From positions 1 through 64,000 of the forward strand of contig JAQQAM010000016.1 in assembly GCA_028532905.1 (NCBI GenBank): 64,000 bases of DNA. Direction: 5' to 3'. The notes below the pieces were generated by a model that saw only the letters and a program-made list of their open reading frames with translations, searched no databases and had not been told where the DNA came from. Positions 43,629 through 52,843 of this stretch are shown here, in pieces (the stretch's first letter is position 1; every line of letters starts with the position of its first letter). The position numbers and the translations under genes were made by a program. Source of the DNA: Spirochaetales bacterium (lineage in GTDB: Bacteria > Spirochaetota > Spirochaetia > DSM-2461).

Positions 43629-43675
43629 CGAAATGGGGCTGAAACAGCCTCTGAAGGGTGTTTCAGCTCATTTCG
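43629..43675. repeat. Strong intergenic hairpin between rsgA and the PfkB-type kinase gene
   Basis: CGAAAT-GGGG-CTGAAAC (43629-43645) pairs with GTTTCAG-CTC-ATTTCG (43660-43675): about 16 base pairs with one wobble and one bulge around a 14-nt loop. No T run follows on either strand. A weaker 6-bp hairpin CCGGAG/CTCCGG lies at 43707-43733. The rest of 43556-43788 shows no gene. Confidence 0.5.
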
Positions 43676-43788
43676 TTCCTGCAAAGATGACTAGTGGGAC
43701 AGCAGACCGGAGCTACCGGCCCCAATCCTCCGGAAACAGGAATAATCGGCAATTGACAGATGGGAATTCAGGGCGTAATGTGATCCTC

Positions 43789-44739
43789 ATGATGAAGAAA
43801 AAAATTCTGACAGTGACCCTGAACCCGGCAATAGACTACACAATCGAAGTAGTTAATTTTGCTGTAGATACAGTGAACAGAGCAAGTGCCAGCAGGAGAG
43901 ATCCCGGTGGTAAAGGGATTAATGTGGGAACAGCCCTTTCTCAAGGGGGCTTTCCGGTGTGTCTGACAGGATTTCTGGGAAAAAGCAATGAGGAACTTTT
44001 TATTAAACATTTCTCAGCCAATTCCATGGAAGACAGATTTCTTCATGTTGAGGGACCGACCCGTGAAGGAATCAAAGTTGTAGACCCTGAGAATAGTGTT
44101 ACAACAGATATCAATTTTACCGGATTCAACCTGGAATCCGGGGATGTTGAAGACTTCCTGCAGCGGTTCAGCACGATTGTCAAAGACTATGATTTTGTCG
44201 TTATGTCCGGCAGTATCCCGGCTGGAGTTCCCGCGGCGATTTATGCTCAGATAGCGTCCATTGCCAAAGCAGCTGGCGCCTTTACGGCAGTAGACACCAG
44301 TGGAGAAGCCCTGAAGGAAGTGATCAATTCGGGAGCCGCCGATTTGATCAAACCGAATATTGATGAGCTTTCGGAAATCTATGAAGAGCTCCGAAAGGCG
44401 GAAGACAAGGATAAGGCTGTTGAAGAACTGACAGAGCAGATCCTTAAAAAGGTCGGATGGATTGCCCTTTCCATGGGTGAAGAAGGCAGCCGGCTGTATA
44501 CAGGAAAGGGAAGCTACCGGGTCTCTGCACCGGAAATAAATGTTAAAAGTACCGTAGGGGCAGGAGACACCTATCTGGCAGGACTGATTGCCGGTCTGGC
44601 AGAAGGACTCGACGAAGAAGGTGTGCTGAAATCCGCATCTTCCTGGGCGGCTTCAAAGCTGACCATGTTCGGACCGGGACTGAATCCGGCAGAACCGCCG
44701 GAACAGTATCTGGACAGAATCATAGTAGAACAAATCTGA
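43789..44739 (+). CDS. PfkB-family hexose kinase, 1-phosphofructokinase-like
   Basis: A protein of about 316 residues. The N-terminus (TVTLNPAIDYTIEV) and GGKGINVG motif are typical of the FruK/LacC/PfkB subgroup; KPNIDELSEI and the C-terminal GAGDTYLAG motif supply the catalytic Asp and anion hole. It phosphorylates fructose-1-phosphate, tagatose-6-phosphate or fructose-6-phosphate; no PTS genes are adjacent to decide. The open frame begins at 43624, but tandem ATG codons at 43789 and 43792 give the family N-terminus. The preceding hairpins may belong to its leader. Confidence 0.88.
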   Translation: MMKKKILTVTLNPAIDYTIEVVNFAVDTVNRASASRRDPGGKGINVGTALSQGGFPVCLTGFLGKSNEELFIKHFSANSMEDRFLHVEGPTREGIKVVDPENSVTTDINFTGFNLESGDVEDFLQRFSTIVKDYDFVVMSGSIPAGVPAAIYAQIASIAKAAGAFTAVDTSGEALKEVINSGAADLIKPNIDELSEIYEELRKAEDKDKAVEELTEQILKKVGWIALSMGEEGSRLYTGKGSYRVSAPEINVKSTVGAGDTYLAGLIAGLAEGLDEEGVLKSASSWAASKLTMFGPGLNPAEPPEQYLDRIIVEQI

Positions 44740-44899
44740 TTATCAAATGGTCAGTCAGATCAAACATCTGATTCCATTAAGCTGTATGACTCTAATCAGA
44801 ACAGTCAGAAAATATTCGTTTTTTTTAAATTAAATTTTCATTCTTCTATTATCCTTACTATATTTGTAATATCTAATCTATGATTTCAAGGAGATAGAA

Positions 44900-45400
44900 A
44901 TGGCAAATATAACATTACAGGGTAATCCGATCAGTACTGTGGGAGAACTCCCGGCAGTAGGCAGCGCGGCTCCGGACTTCAGTCTTGTGCAATCAGATCT
45001 TTCAGATATTAAACTATCCGACTACAAAGGAAAAAATGTTGTTCTAAACATTTTTCCCAGCCTGGACACTTCAACCTGTGCCGCTTCAGTTAGACGCTTC
45101 AACAAGGAAGCCTCATCCAAAGAAAATACCGTGGTGATCTGTATATCCGCAGACCTGCCCTTTGCTGCAGGTCGCTTCTGTACCACAGAAGGACTGGAAG
45201 ATGTGTTTACGGCATCTGTTTTCAGAGATGCAGCCTTCGGCAAAGACTATGGAGTTGATTTTGCAGACGGACCTCTGGTAGGACTCCTGTCACGAGCCGT
45301 TGTGGTCGTCAATCCGGAAGGAAAAGTCAGCTATACGCAGCAGGTTCCAGAAATTGCAGATGAACCTGATTATGCCTCTGCCCTGGCGGCACTGGTATAA
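44900..45400 (+). CDS. tpx: Thiol peroxidase (Tpx), atypical 2-Cys peroxiredoxin
   Basis: A 166-residue Tpx. Peroxidatic Cys60 sits in SLDTSTCA with the usual Thr three residues before it, and resolving Cys94 is in GRFCTTEG. It reduces hydrogen and alkyl peroxides with thioredoxin. AAGGAGATAG lies before ATG 44900, in an AT-rich leader. Single-gene unit ending at a clear terminator. A peroxide-protection role suits a microaerotolerant spirochaete. Confidence 0.95.
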   Translation: MANITLQGNPISTVGELPAVGSAAPDFSLVQSDLSDIKLSDYKGKNVVLNIFPSLDTSTCAASVRRFNKEASSKENTVVICISADLPFAAGRFCTTEGLEDVFTASVFRDAAFGKDYGVDFADGPLVGLLSRAVVVVNPEGKVSYTQQVPEIADEPDYASALAALV

Positions 45401-45407
45401 ACAGACC

Positions 45408-45468
45408 AATCCCTGCCCAGCAGCCCGACGATCCTTAGGATACCGGCTGAATGCAGGGATTTTTTTTG
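45408..45468 (+). terminator. Rho-independent terminator of tpx
   Basis: Stem AATCCCTGC/GCAGGGATT (45408-45416 and 45453-45461) with a 36-nt loop, followed by a T run (45460-45467). Confidence 0.75.
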
Positions 45469-45475
45469 ATTATTT

Positions 45476-46303
45476 TCAGGCTATACCCTCGGTAGAACTG
45501 TTTCTCAGATGTACAAAATAAAATACTGAGGCCACAAGAACCGCTCCCCCGACGATGTTTCCTGCGGTAGAAAAAAGAAGGTTTCTCAGGAAATTGAAAA
45601 TGGTCAGAGCCCCCTCAGGATCGGCTGCAGGATGAGAAGAACGTGACAGAATACCGGCAGGAATAAAATACATGTTGGCAATGCTGTGCTCAAAGGATGA
45701 CGCGGCAAAGCCGGTGATGGGAAAGAAAGCCGCCCAGATTTTACCGGTAACATCTGTTGCCGCCATCATCATCAGAATGGCCAGACAGACAATCCAGTTT
45801 GCCAGAATACCTCTTATAAAAATCTGAACGCCTGTCAGAGATGCCTTGGATGCGGCAATCTTAACAGCTGTATAGCCGGCCGATCCCTCCAGCAGGCCGC
45901 TGAGACCGGCAATCATCCATGCCAGAACAAGAGATCCAATCAGATTCCCCAGCCAGACAATGGCCCAGTTTTTCAGCATTACAGACAGGCTGATTTGTCC
46001 CCTGAACAGGGCCGCCGGCATCAGGCAGTTTCCTGTGAATAATTCTGCCCCCAGTAAAAGAACCAGCATCAGACCGACACTGAAAGAGGCTCCCAGTAGA
46101 AACTTGGAGAGACCATAAAAAGCAGGCTCTCCCTGAACCTGCCACCCTGTGGCAACGATCGTGGCAAAGTTGGCGGCAAAGCCGATAAAACCGCCTGCCA
46201 TAATGCTCAGGATCAGTAGATTTCCAAAGCTGTGACCAGCTTTTTTAACCCCCAGCTTTACCATTTCTTCTGCAATGGCGGGTGGAGTGAGATATGTATT
46301 CAT
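45476..46303 (-). CDS. Formate/nitrite transporter (FocA/NirC family)
   Basis: A 275-residue pentameric-channel family protein with six TM helices. The conserved AELFTGN (end of helix 2/loop) and FEHSIANMYFIP with the central His are present. The N-terminal PPAIAEEMVKLGVKKA helix is typical of FocA. It should move formate, nitrite or a similar monovalent anion across the inner membrane. No pfl or nitrite reductase gene adjoins to decide. AAGGA precedes ATG 46303. Confidence 0.92.
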   Translation of the reverse strand: MNTYLTPPAIAEEMVKLGVKKAGHSFGNLLILSIMAGGFIGFAANFATIVATGWQVQGEPAFYGLSKFLLGASFSVGLMLVLLLGAELFTGNCLMPAALFRGQISLSVMLKNWAIVWLGNLIGSLVLAWMIAGLSGLLEGSAGYTAVKIAASKASLTGVQIFIRGILANWIVCLAILMMMAATDVTGKIWAAFFPITGFAASSFEHSIANMYFIPAGILSRSSHPAADPEGALTIFNFLRNLLFSTAGNIVGGAVLVASVFYFVHLRNSSTEGIA

Positions 46304-46462
46304 ATAAAATCCTTATATTTATTTCGTCTGCAGAACTACAGTTAGAATCTGACTATACAAAGAAATAGAGGGGGTTGAAAAGTATTTGAGACAGGGAATT
46401 AAATGATTTCAACAGGAATTGGAAGTATCCGGCAACCCTTTACAGGCTACCGGAAAAATAGG

Positions 46463-47293
46463 TCATCCCTTTACAGATCCCTGGGTCATACCTGCTATGA
46501 TGTATTGTTGCACAAACATATACAGAATGGTAATTGGCAAAGCTGTAAGAATCAAACTGGCAAACACATTATTCCAGATTCTCATATACTGACCGAAGAA
46601 GTTGTATACAAGTAGAGGCATTGTCCACTTCTCAGAAGAGCTGAAAAAGTAGATTGGGATCTGAAAATCATTCCAGACATTCATGGCAATAAATACCATA
46701 CAGGTCAGCATAATGGACCTGAGCAGAGGTGTGATTATCATCAAGAACATTTTATAGGGACTGCATCCGTCCAGAATGGCAGCTTCATCAAGCTCCCGGG
46801 GAATTGTTTTGACAAATCCCGTCATCAGGAACAGACTCCAGGGAATAAAACGTGCAGTGTACAATGCAATACCTCCCCAATAACTTCCATATAACCCCAG
46901 AGCTCTGATAACAACCACTGTGGGAATAATGGATATGGGAGCAATAATTCCCAGCATAAACACAGAGAAGAGCCCTTTCATAGCCCTGTTGTTACGTCTG
47001 GCGATCACAAATGCTGCCGGGGCAGATATCATCAGAACCAGAAATGTTGATATCGACGTCAGAAAAAGGCTGTTGAAAAATGACCGAAAAATAGGACTTC
47101 TGCTTACAACCGTTTCGTAGGATGAAAAATCCCAGGGAGCCGGGAGAGTCAGAGTAAAGTGAGCTGCATCACCCCTTGTTTTAAAGGAACCGAGAACAAC
47201 AAGCAGCAGGGGTGCAATTATTAGAAAAGCCATACACCACAAAATGACTGTCCGAACTGTATTGTTTATTCTTTTATTATTACTAAGGTTCAT
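46463..47293 (-). CDS. Carbohydrate ABC transporter permease (MalG type)
   Basis: A 276-residue inner-membrane permease with six TM helices and the EAA loop (ELDEAAILDGCSPYKMF), typical of the CUT1 sugar-importer family. The start overlaps the stop of the other permease by one base (TGATG). No ATPase gene accompanies it; CUT1 systems often share one MsmX-like ATPase encoded elsewhere. Confidence 0.93.
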   Translation of the reverse strand: MNLSNNKRINNTVRTVILWCMAFLIIAPLLLVVLGSFKTRGDAAHFTLTLPAPWDFSSYETVVSRSPIFRSFFNSLFLTSISTFLVLMISAPAAFVIARRNNRAMKGLFSVFMLGIIAPISIIPTVVVIRALGLYGSYWGGIALYTARFIPWSLFLMTGFVKTIPRELDEAAILDGCSPYKMFLMIITPLLRSIMLTCMVFIAMNVWNDFQIPIYFFSSSEKWTMPLLVYNFFGQYMRIWNNVFASLILTALPITILYMFVQQYIIAGMTQGSVKG

Positions 47294-48165
47294 CAGTAGG
47301 ACACCTCTTTGTTACTGAGGAATCTGTACATTAAGACTCCCAATGCCAGTGTTATAACAATCTGGATCATTCCCATAGCTGAAGCTTTTCCATAATATCC
47401 CTGGCTGAAAGATTGATAGACCATGGTTCCGATGACCTGGGATGAATAGCCGGGTCCCCCGCCGGTCAGTCCAAGGACCTGTTCAAAGACATTGAGACCT
47501 CCGATACAGTTGGATGTCATATTAATAGTCAAAGCCGGCATAAGAAGAGGCAGTCTGATATGAATCATTTTCTGCCAGTAGGATGCCCCGTCAATGGAAG
47601 AAGCTTCATAAAAAGAATCTGGAATGGACTGAAGACCGGCAATAAATATAGCCATATTAAATCCGCTCCAGCGCCAGACATCCATTGTGACAATTGTACT
47701 CATTACAGTTTTACCATTACCCATCCAGTCCTGACGCAGAAAATCAAGATGCATGAGTTCAAGAAAATTGTTCAGAAGACCATCCATTCTGAATACGGTC
47801 TGAAACATGATTGCCACGATAATCGGGCTGAGTATACAGGGCATATAAAAAAGTGTTTTCAACAGGGAGCCGGAACGCAGAGGCTGTACGAGCAGTAAGG
47901 CAAGCACCAGTCCTATCACTGTTTTCAGAATTGTTGAAAAAACAGCAAATTCAATAGTATTCCAAAAAGCGGACATAAACTGGGGATGCTGGAACAGATA
48001 CTTGAAGTTATCAAGACCGTTATAAGTCAGAACCTGCTGATAGACGCTGTACTGGGTGAATGCCAGTCCAAAACCCATAATAGTGGGTAATACAAAAAAT
48101 AAGCCGAATACAAATACAGCAGGAACCAGAAAACTTGCTGGATAAAATTTATATAAATTATTCAT
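47293..48165 (-). CDS. Carbohydrate ABC transporter permease (MalF/UgpA type)
   Basis: A 290-residue permease with six TM helices and the EAA loop (SFYEASSIDGASYWQKM). It pairs with the MalG-type protein to form the channel for the binding protein encoded 59 bp upstream. Confidence 0.93.
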   Translation of the reverse strand: MNNLYKFYPASFLVPAVFVFGLFFVLPTIMGFGLAFTQYSVYQQVLTYNGLDNFKYLFQHPQFMSAFWNTIEFAVFSTILKTVIGLVLALLLVQPLRSGSLLKTLFYMPCILSPIIVAIMFQTVFRMDGLLNNFLELMHLDFLRQDWMGNGKTVMSTIVTMDVWRWSGFNMAIFIAGLQSIPDSFYEASSIDGASYWQKMIHIRLPLLMPALTINMTSNCIGGLNVFEQVLGLTGGGPGYSSQVIGTMVYQSFSQGYYGKASAMGMIQIVITLALGVLMYRFLSNKEVSY

Positions 48166-48224
48166 TTGGGGTCCTTACAGGAAGCGGAGATCTACAGAAC
48201 ACCGCTTCCTGAAAATATTAATGA

Positions 48225-49511
48225 TTACCAGCCGGCCTGACCGGAGGCTTGCATATGATCGGCAACAGTTGCATCCCAGTAGGCAAGGACCTCTTCCGTG
48301 CTCATGGAACCGGAGGCATGCTCAACATAAGAACCCCATAACTCACCCCAGAGAACGGCCAGGGGAGCCATATAATCGTTCATCTGATATACAGTATTTC
48401 CTGCACTCATATATTTATCAGTCATAGCTGTGAGTGAGGGATTAATCGGACCGCCGTTAATACCTTTGATTCCAGGAAATCCGGGCTTGGCTGCAAAATA
48501 CTGATCCATATATTTGGGTGATGAAAATTTCTCAAGAAACATCAGAGCCCCTTCTTTACTGGCAGCTTCTTTGGGAACAAAAAATCCCTGCACATAGGCA
48601 CCTGTACTCAGAGAATTGTTTTCTCCCCAGGGAACGGGAAAACAACCGATCTTTGCCCCTTCAGCTTCTAGGCTGGAAACAGTCCATTCTCCGTTATAGA
48701 TCATGGCCGCTTTACCTGAAGCAACGGCGGCAAGGCCTTCATCATAGCCAGCAGAAAGGTGATCTTCATTCACATAACCTTCGGCTATGAGTGAGTAGTA
48801 ATCATCAAGTACTTCAGTAAACTCAGGGACATCGGAAAACTTGAGTTTATTGGCCATGATGCTGCTATAAACATCGGGGCCTCTGTCTCCCAGAGCGATG
48901 GAATAACCGCAGGTCATAAAAATCTGGGTTGTCCAGTTATCCCTGTGATTCATAAAAAGAGGAATTGTATCGGGAGACTTGGCTTTGATTTCAGCAAGCA
49001 GGTCTTTGTACTCATCGAATGTTTTAGGTTCAGGATTAGTGATACCCATTTCTGCGAGAAGATCTGCATTGTAGTACATGGCACCGAAAAAGGAACCTGA
49101 TTCAAGAGGCATTGCCCAGACTTTACCATTCTTGTCAGTCACTATATCAGGATTTACCATACTGGGAATCCAGCTTTCACCGGAAAGATCTTCACAGGTG
49201 GAATCAACTTTCAGTGACTGATAATGTTCCGGTGCATTATGCATAAATACGTCGGGAACCTCTTTGCTTGTCAGTTTAATCTGGAGAAGATTCTGATACT
49301 GATCATCGGGAATAACCTGAATATCCACTTTCATCTGATCATCACTTTCCATCTGAGCAAAAATATCTCTGAAAACTTCCTGAAACTTGGCGGCAGAGGT
49401 CATGAATTTGATGCTGTGACCTTCTTCTCCTCCCGCTTCCTGTGAACCACTGGCCCAAAGACCGCCTGCAAGGCAGAAAAAGGCAAAAGATATTAACAGA
49501 ACTCTTTTCAT
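48225..49511 (-). CDS. Family 1 extracellular sugar-binding protein
   Basis: A 428-residue binding protein for the ABC importer. The signal peptide ends GLWASGSQEAG, a common spirochaetal form; no Cys lipobox is seen, so it is soluble periplasmic or weakly held. The two-lobed family 1 fold shows PDVFMHNAPEHYQ, GKAAMIYNGEW and FLEKFSSPKYMDQY segments. The sugar is unknown; the neighbouring large glycosidase suggests an oligosaccharide released by that enzyme. AAGGAG lies before ATG 49511. Divergent from the two-component genes. Confidence 0.93.
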   Translation of the reverse strand: MKRVLLISFAFFCLAGGLWASGSQEAGGEEGHSIKFMTSAAKFQEVFRDIFAQMESDDQMKVDIQVIPDDQYQNLLQIKLTSKEVPDVFMHNAPEHYQSLKVDSTCEDLSGESWIPSMVNPDIVTDKNGKVWAMPLESGSFFGAMYYNADLLAEMGITNPEPKTFDEYKDLLAEIKAKSPDTIPLFMNHRDNWTTQIFMTCGYSIALGDRGPDVYSSIMANKLKFSDVPEFTEVLDDYYSLIAEGYVNEDHLSAGYDEGLAAVASGKAAMIYNGEWTVSSLEAEGAKIGCFPVPWGENNSLSTGAYVQGFFVPKEAASKEGALMFLEKFSSPKYMDQYFAAKPGFPGIKGINGGPINPSLTAMTDKYMSAGNTVYQMNDYMAPLAVLWGELWGSYVEHASGSMSTEEVLAYWDATVADHMQASGQAGW

Positions 49512-49534
49512 ATAAAACTCCTTTAAAAAATCTG

Positions 49535-49556
49535 ATATATTATCTGATCAGGATAA
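49535..49556. promoter_or_regulatory. Dyad between sugar importer and two-component genes
   Basis: TTATC-TGATCA-G-GATAA (49540-49556) is a short dyad that overlaps an AT-rich -10-like box (TAATAT, minus strand) about 30 bases before the binding-protein gene. It is a candidate site for the AraC-type response regulator encoded nearby. Confidence 0.4.
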
Positions 49557-49644
49557 CTGAGAAGTATATGCACATTTTTTTAAAATCACATAGACATTTT
49601 CACCCTCACATTGAGAGGCCAAATGAGCTGTGTTACAGTAGATT

Positions 49645-51390
49645 ATGAGCAGAAGCCTTTCTCTCCCCACTAAAATACAGATCACGTTCTCCCTTGTTCT
49701 GATTGTCTTTCTAACCATTAACACAATGACTTCAACATACTATCTTAAAAAGTCATTAACCCGGCTGCTGCAGATAAATTATTCCCATATTCTCGGTCAG
49801 ACATCAGAAAGAATAGAAAATGAACTTAGAAGGATTGATGGTATAGCACTCAAAGTTTTTTATCAGCAGAAGTTGATAGATATTATGAAAAAAGCGGCTG
49901 AAGAAGAGGGGGACAGTTACTTCATCAGGAACTACGCGGATGCCAGAACCGCTAGGACTGTTCTTCACCAGATGATAGGATCAGATGATATTCCCTTGAG
50001 ACTGACTCTTTTTAACAGACAGGGAGACTATATTGATTTCGGATGGCAGCCGATTTCCCCGGAATATGTTAAGAAGCAGTTTCAGTCAGGAACAATGGGG
50101 CATCTGGCAGATATTATGGATTACCATGAGGGAGGGAAATATTTATCAGCTCCTGATCGGGATATCTGGTATGACAAAGACAAGGAAGACATTATTTCTG
50201 TATTCAGAGAATTCAGGGATCTTCAAAATCACTTTGCCTATATTCATATTCAGGAAAAACTGAGTGTCATCACAAATCATCTGAAAACAGATCTTCCGGG
50301 AGCGACCTTTACCCTGATTGACAGAGAAGGCAAACTTATTTTCGGAGAGAAAACCGGAGATTCGAATGACCGGCAGTTTTTTATTCTCTCAGAATATTCA
50401 GATTATAGCGGCTGGGAACTGAAACTGATTCAGGATATGAGATACTACATGTCTCCTGTCAGAGATATGCAGCTTGTGACCCTTGTTGTGGCGGCGGCAC
50501 TGCTTATAAGCGGTTTTATAACAATTCTATTGCTGACATCCATACTGACAGCACCCCTGAAGGCACTTCATGAATCCATATACAAAGTGGATTTTGAAAA
50601 CCTGAAAATATCCATTAGCAGGAAAGATTCCCATCAAATTATCAAGCAGCTTGATGAGGGGTTTCAAGTAATGTTTCAGCGCCTGAAAGACTCAATGGCA
50701 GAGAAACTTGAAAGTCAGGATCGTGAAAACCAGGCGCATATGGCAGCGTTACAGAACCAAATGAATCCCCACCTGCTGTTCAACATGCTTTCCCATATCA
50801 ACTCTCTGGCATCTGAAGATGAAACAGAAAAGATTGAAGAAATATGCCAGAGGCTGACCCGTTCTCTCCGTTACCTGACCCGTGTTGATAATAAACCTGT
50901 TCCTCTGCAGGACGAAATCAATCATCTTCAGGATTATCTGTCACTCATGGAATCCCGATATTCACCACTCTTCAGTTTTAATATTGAAATCAGGGAAGGG
51001 GTAACAAGGAAAAATTCTGTTCCGAAGTTGATATTCCAGCCTCTGGCTGAAAATGCGTTCAGTCATGGTTTTGAAAACAGTTCACCTCCCTGGAAAATTT
51101 TTGTAATAGTTGATTTCTCTAACCCCGGTTACTGGAAGGCATCCTTTACAGATAACGGATCAGGAATAGAACAGGATAAAAAAGAAATAATTCTGGCATT
51201 GCTCAGTGAAGATCTTGAGGCGGTTAAGGATAGAGCGATGCACAGGTCGCCCGGCGGGCTGGGACTGATCAACACAATAACCAGACTGCGTCTTTTGTAC
51301 GGGACAGACATGATCTTTGAACTGGACAGTAAACCGGGAAAGAACCGCATCAGTATAGGAGGTCCCCATGTTCCGGATTTTACTGATTGA
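49645..51390 (+). CDS. YesM-type sensor histidine kinase
   Basis: A 581-residue membrane kinase: TM helix (about 12-32), extracytoplasmic sensor (about 33-275), TM helix (about 280-300), HAMP, then the His_kinase domain with His376 in MNPHLLFN and a HATPase (ENAFSHGF, DNGSGI). This Yes/LytS-type layout partners AraC-type response regulators in Gram-positive and spirochaetal sugar loci. It overlaps the regulator gene by 23 bp and is divergent from the sugar importer it likely controls. Confidence 0.93.
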   Translation: MSRSLSLPTKIQITFSLVLIVFLTINTMTSTYYLKKSLTRLLQINYSHILGQTSERIENELRRIDGIALKVFYQQKLIDIMKKAAEEEGDSYFIRNYADARTARTVLHQMIGSDDIPLRLTLFNRQGDYIDFGWQPISPEYVKKQFQSGTMGHLADIMDYHEGGKYLSAPDRDIWYDKDKEDIISVFREFRDLQNHFAYIHIQEKLSVITNHLKTDLPGATFTLIDREGKLIFGEKTGDSNDRQFFILSEYSDYSGWELKLIQDMRYYMSPVRDMQLVTLVVAAALLISGFITILLLTSILTAPLKALHESIYKVDFENLKISISRKDSHQIIKQLDEGFQVMFQRLKDSMAEKLESQDRENQAHMAALQNQMNPHLLFNMLSHINSLASEDETEKIEEICQRLTRSLRYLTRVDNKPVPLQDEINHLQDYLSLMESRYSPLFSFNIEIREGVTRKNSVPKLIFQPLAENAFSHGFENSSPPWKIFVIVDFSNPGYWKASFTDNGSGIEQDKKEIILALLSEDLEAVKDRAMHRSPGGLGLINTITRLRLLYGTDMIFELDSKPGKNRISIGGPHVPDFTD

Positions 51391-52843
51391 TGACGAACCA
51401 CACCATATCGAGCATCTCACAAAAATCATAACATCCTCAGAAATGCCTTTTACAATCTGTGGTACGGCGTTTGATGGACAGTCGGCTCTGGAGCTTTATA
51501 TAAAACAGAACCCTGACCTGATCATCAGTGATATAAAAATGCCCATGAAAAACGGGCTGATCATGACTGAAGAACTGAAGGTTTTGAATAAAGAAATACC
51601 TGTGATCCTGATCAGTGCTTATCAGGATTTTGAATATGCCCGGAAGGGACTTCAGCTGGGGATTCTGGATTACCTGTTAAAACCAATTGAAGAAAATGAA
51701 TTAAAAGGGGTTTTACAAAAGGCAGAACAGTTATTAACAGCCTCCAGAACCAATATGCTTCGACGGTCTCTTTTTTCTGTTCCCGGCAAAGAAAAATCCT
51801 TCTCTCCGGATATAGAAAAATCACTCAGAGCTCTGGGATCATACAGGCTGGCACTTTATATTTCCCAACCGGAAGGAGAGAACCTGGAAAAGTTATGGTA
51901 TCAGAGCGGCAGGAACTGTCCCGGAGAAATTCTGGAACTGGAAACCCGACCTGACGGATGCAGACTCTTCCTCTTTACAGAAGGGAATACAAATAATGTC
52001 CGCTGTTTCAAAGACTCAGGAATCCAGAAAGGACAGATTATTCTTTCCGACCTCAATCCTCATATACTTTCCTGGGATACCTTATGTAGAGAGATGAACG
52101 AAAGGATATGGGAAGCTGCAACATGGGGAGGCAGCGGAATTTCTTATATTAGTCAGGATTTTCCCTTTTATGAAGAAACAACACCTTTTATCCAATATGA
52201 GTGGGAACTGAAGATTGCTCTTGCAGGAGATTTGAAGAAAGACTTTCAACCGCTGTTAGTACAGATTCTTGAGGAATATCAATCTCGAAAGCCCTCAATA
52301 ATCCAGTTGAAAGAGGCCATTTCATTAATGGACCGGATACTGATAAAAAATTATGCTTTCAAAAAAAATATATCCGACTCCCATATCAGAAGGATTCTGG
52401 AAAAACTGAATATGGATCTTGTCCGAATGAACTTTGATCTTCAGGACATAGCAGCTGGTCTAACAGATGCCCTGTCAGCAGCAGTTCCTGAAGAAGTTTG
52501 CCGCTCCTATTCTATTCAGAAAGTAAAAGAGTATATGGACAGCAATTACGCTCAGAACATTGATACCACCAGCCTTGCTGATATGACCGGTGTTTCTGCC
52601 AAAACCCTCAATCATCTGTTTCTGAGTGAATTCGGAGTATCACCTTCCAAGTACCTGATTGAGATACGAATGGAAGTAGCAAAAAAGCTTCTTTCCACAA
52701 GACCGGATCTTCAGATTAAAGAAATCGCCAATGAAACTGGATACGAGGATCCTCTGTATTTCAGCCGGATCTTCCACAGAAAAGTGGGAATGAATCCGAC
52801 TCAATACAGAACAGAGAATCAGTCTTCTGCAACCACCATCTGA
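51368..52843 (+). CDS. YesN-type response regulator with AraC DNA-binding domain
   Basis: A 491-residue regulator: receiver with Asp55 in LIISDIKMP and Lys in LKPI, a central linker/helical domain, and a C-terminal AraC/XylS domain with two helix-turn-helix motifs (SLADMTGVSAKTLNHLF and IKEIANETGYEDPLYFSRIF). It is the partner of the overlapping YesM-type kinase and probably activates the importer and glycosidase genes. Its 3' end overlaps the convergent glycosidase gene by 25 bp. Confidence 0.92.
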   Translation: MFRILLIDDEPHHIEHLTKIITSSEMPFTICGTAFDGQSALELYIKQNPDLIISDIKMPMKNGLIMTEELKVLNKEIPVILISAYQDFEYARKGLQLGILDYLLKPIEENELKGVLQKAEQLLTASRTNMLRRSLFSVPGKEKSFSPDIEKSLRALGSYRLALYISQPEGENLEKLWYQSGRNCPGEILELETRPDGCRLFLFTEGNTNNVRCFKDSGIQKGQIILSDLNPHILSWDTLCREMNERIWEAATWGGSGISYISQDFPFYEETTPFIQYEWELKIALAGDLKKDFQPLLVQILEEYQSRKPSIIQLKEAISLMDRILIKNYAFKKNISDSHIRRILEKLNMDLVRMNFDLQDIAAGLTDALSAAVPEEVCRSYSIQKVKEYMDSNYAQNIDTTSLADMTGVSAKTLNHLFLSEFGVSPSKYLIEIRMEVAKKLLSTRPDLQIKEIANETGYEDPLYFSRIFHRKVGMNPTQYRTENQSSATTI

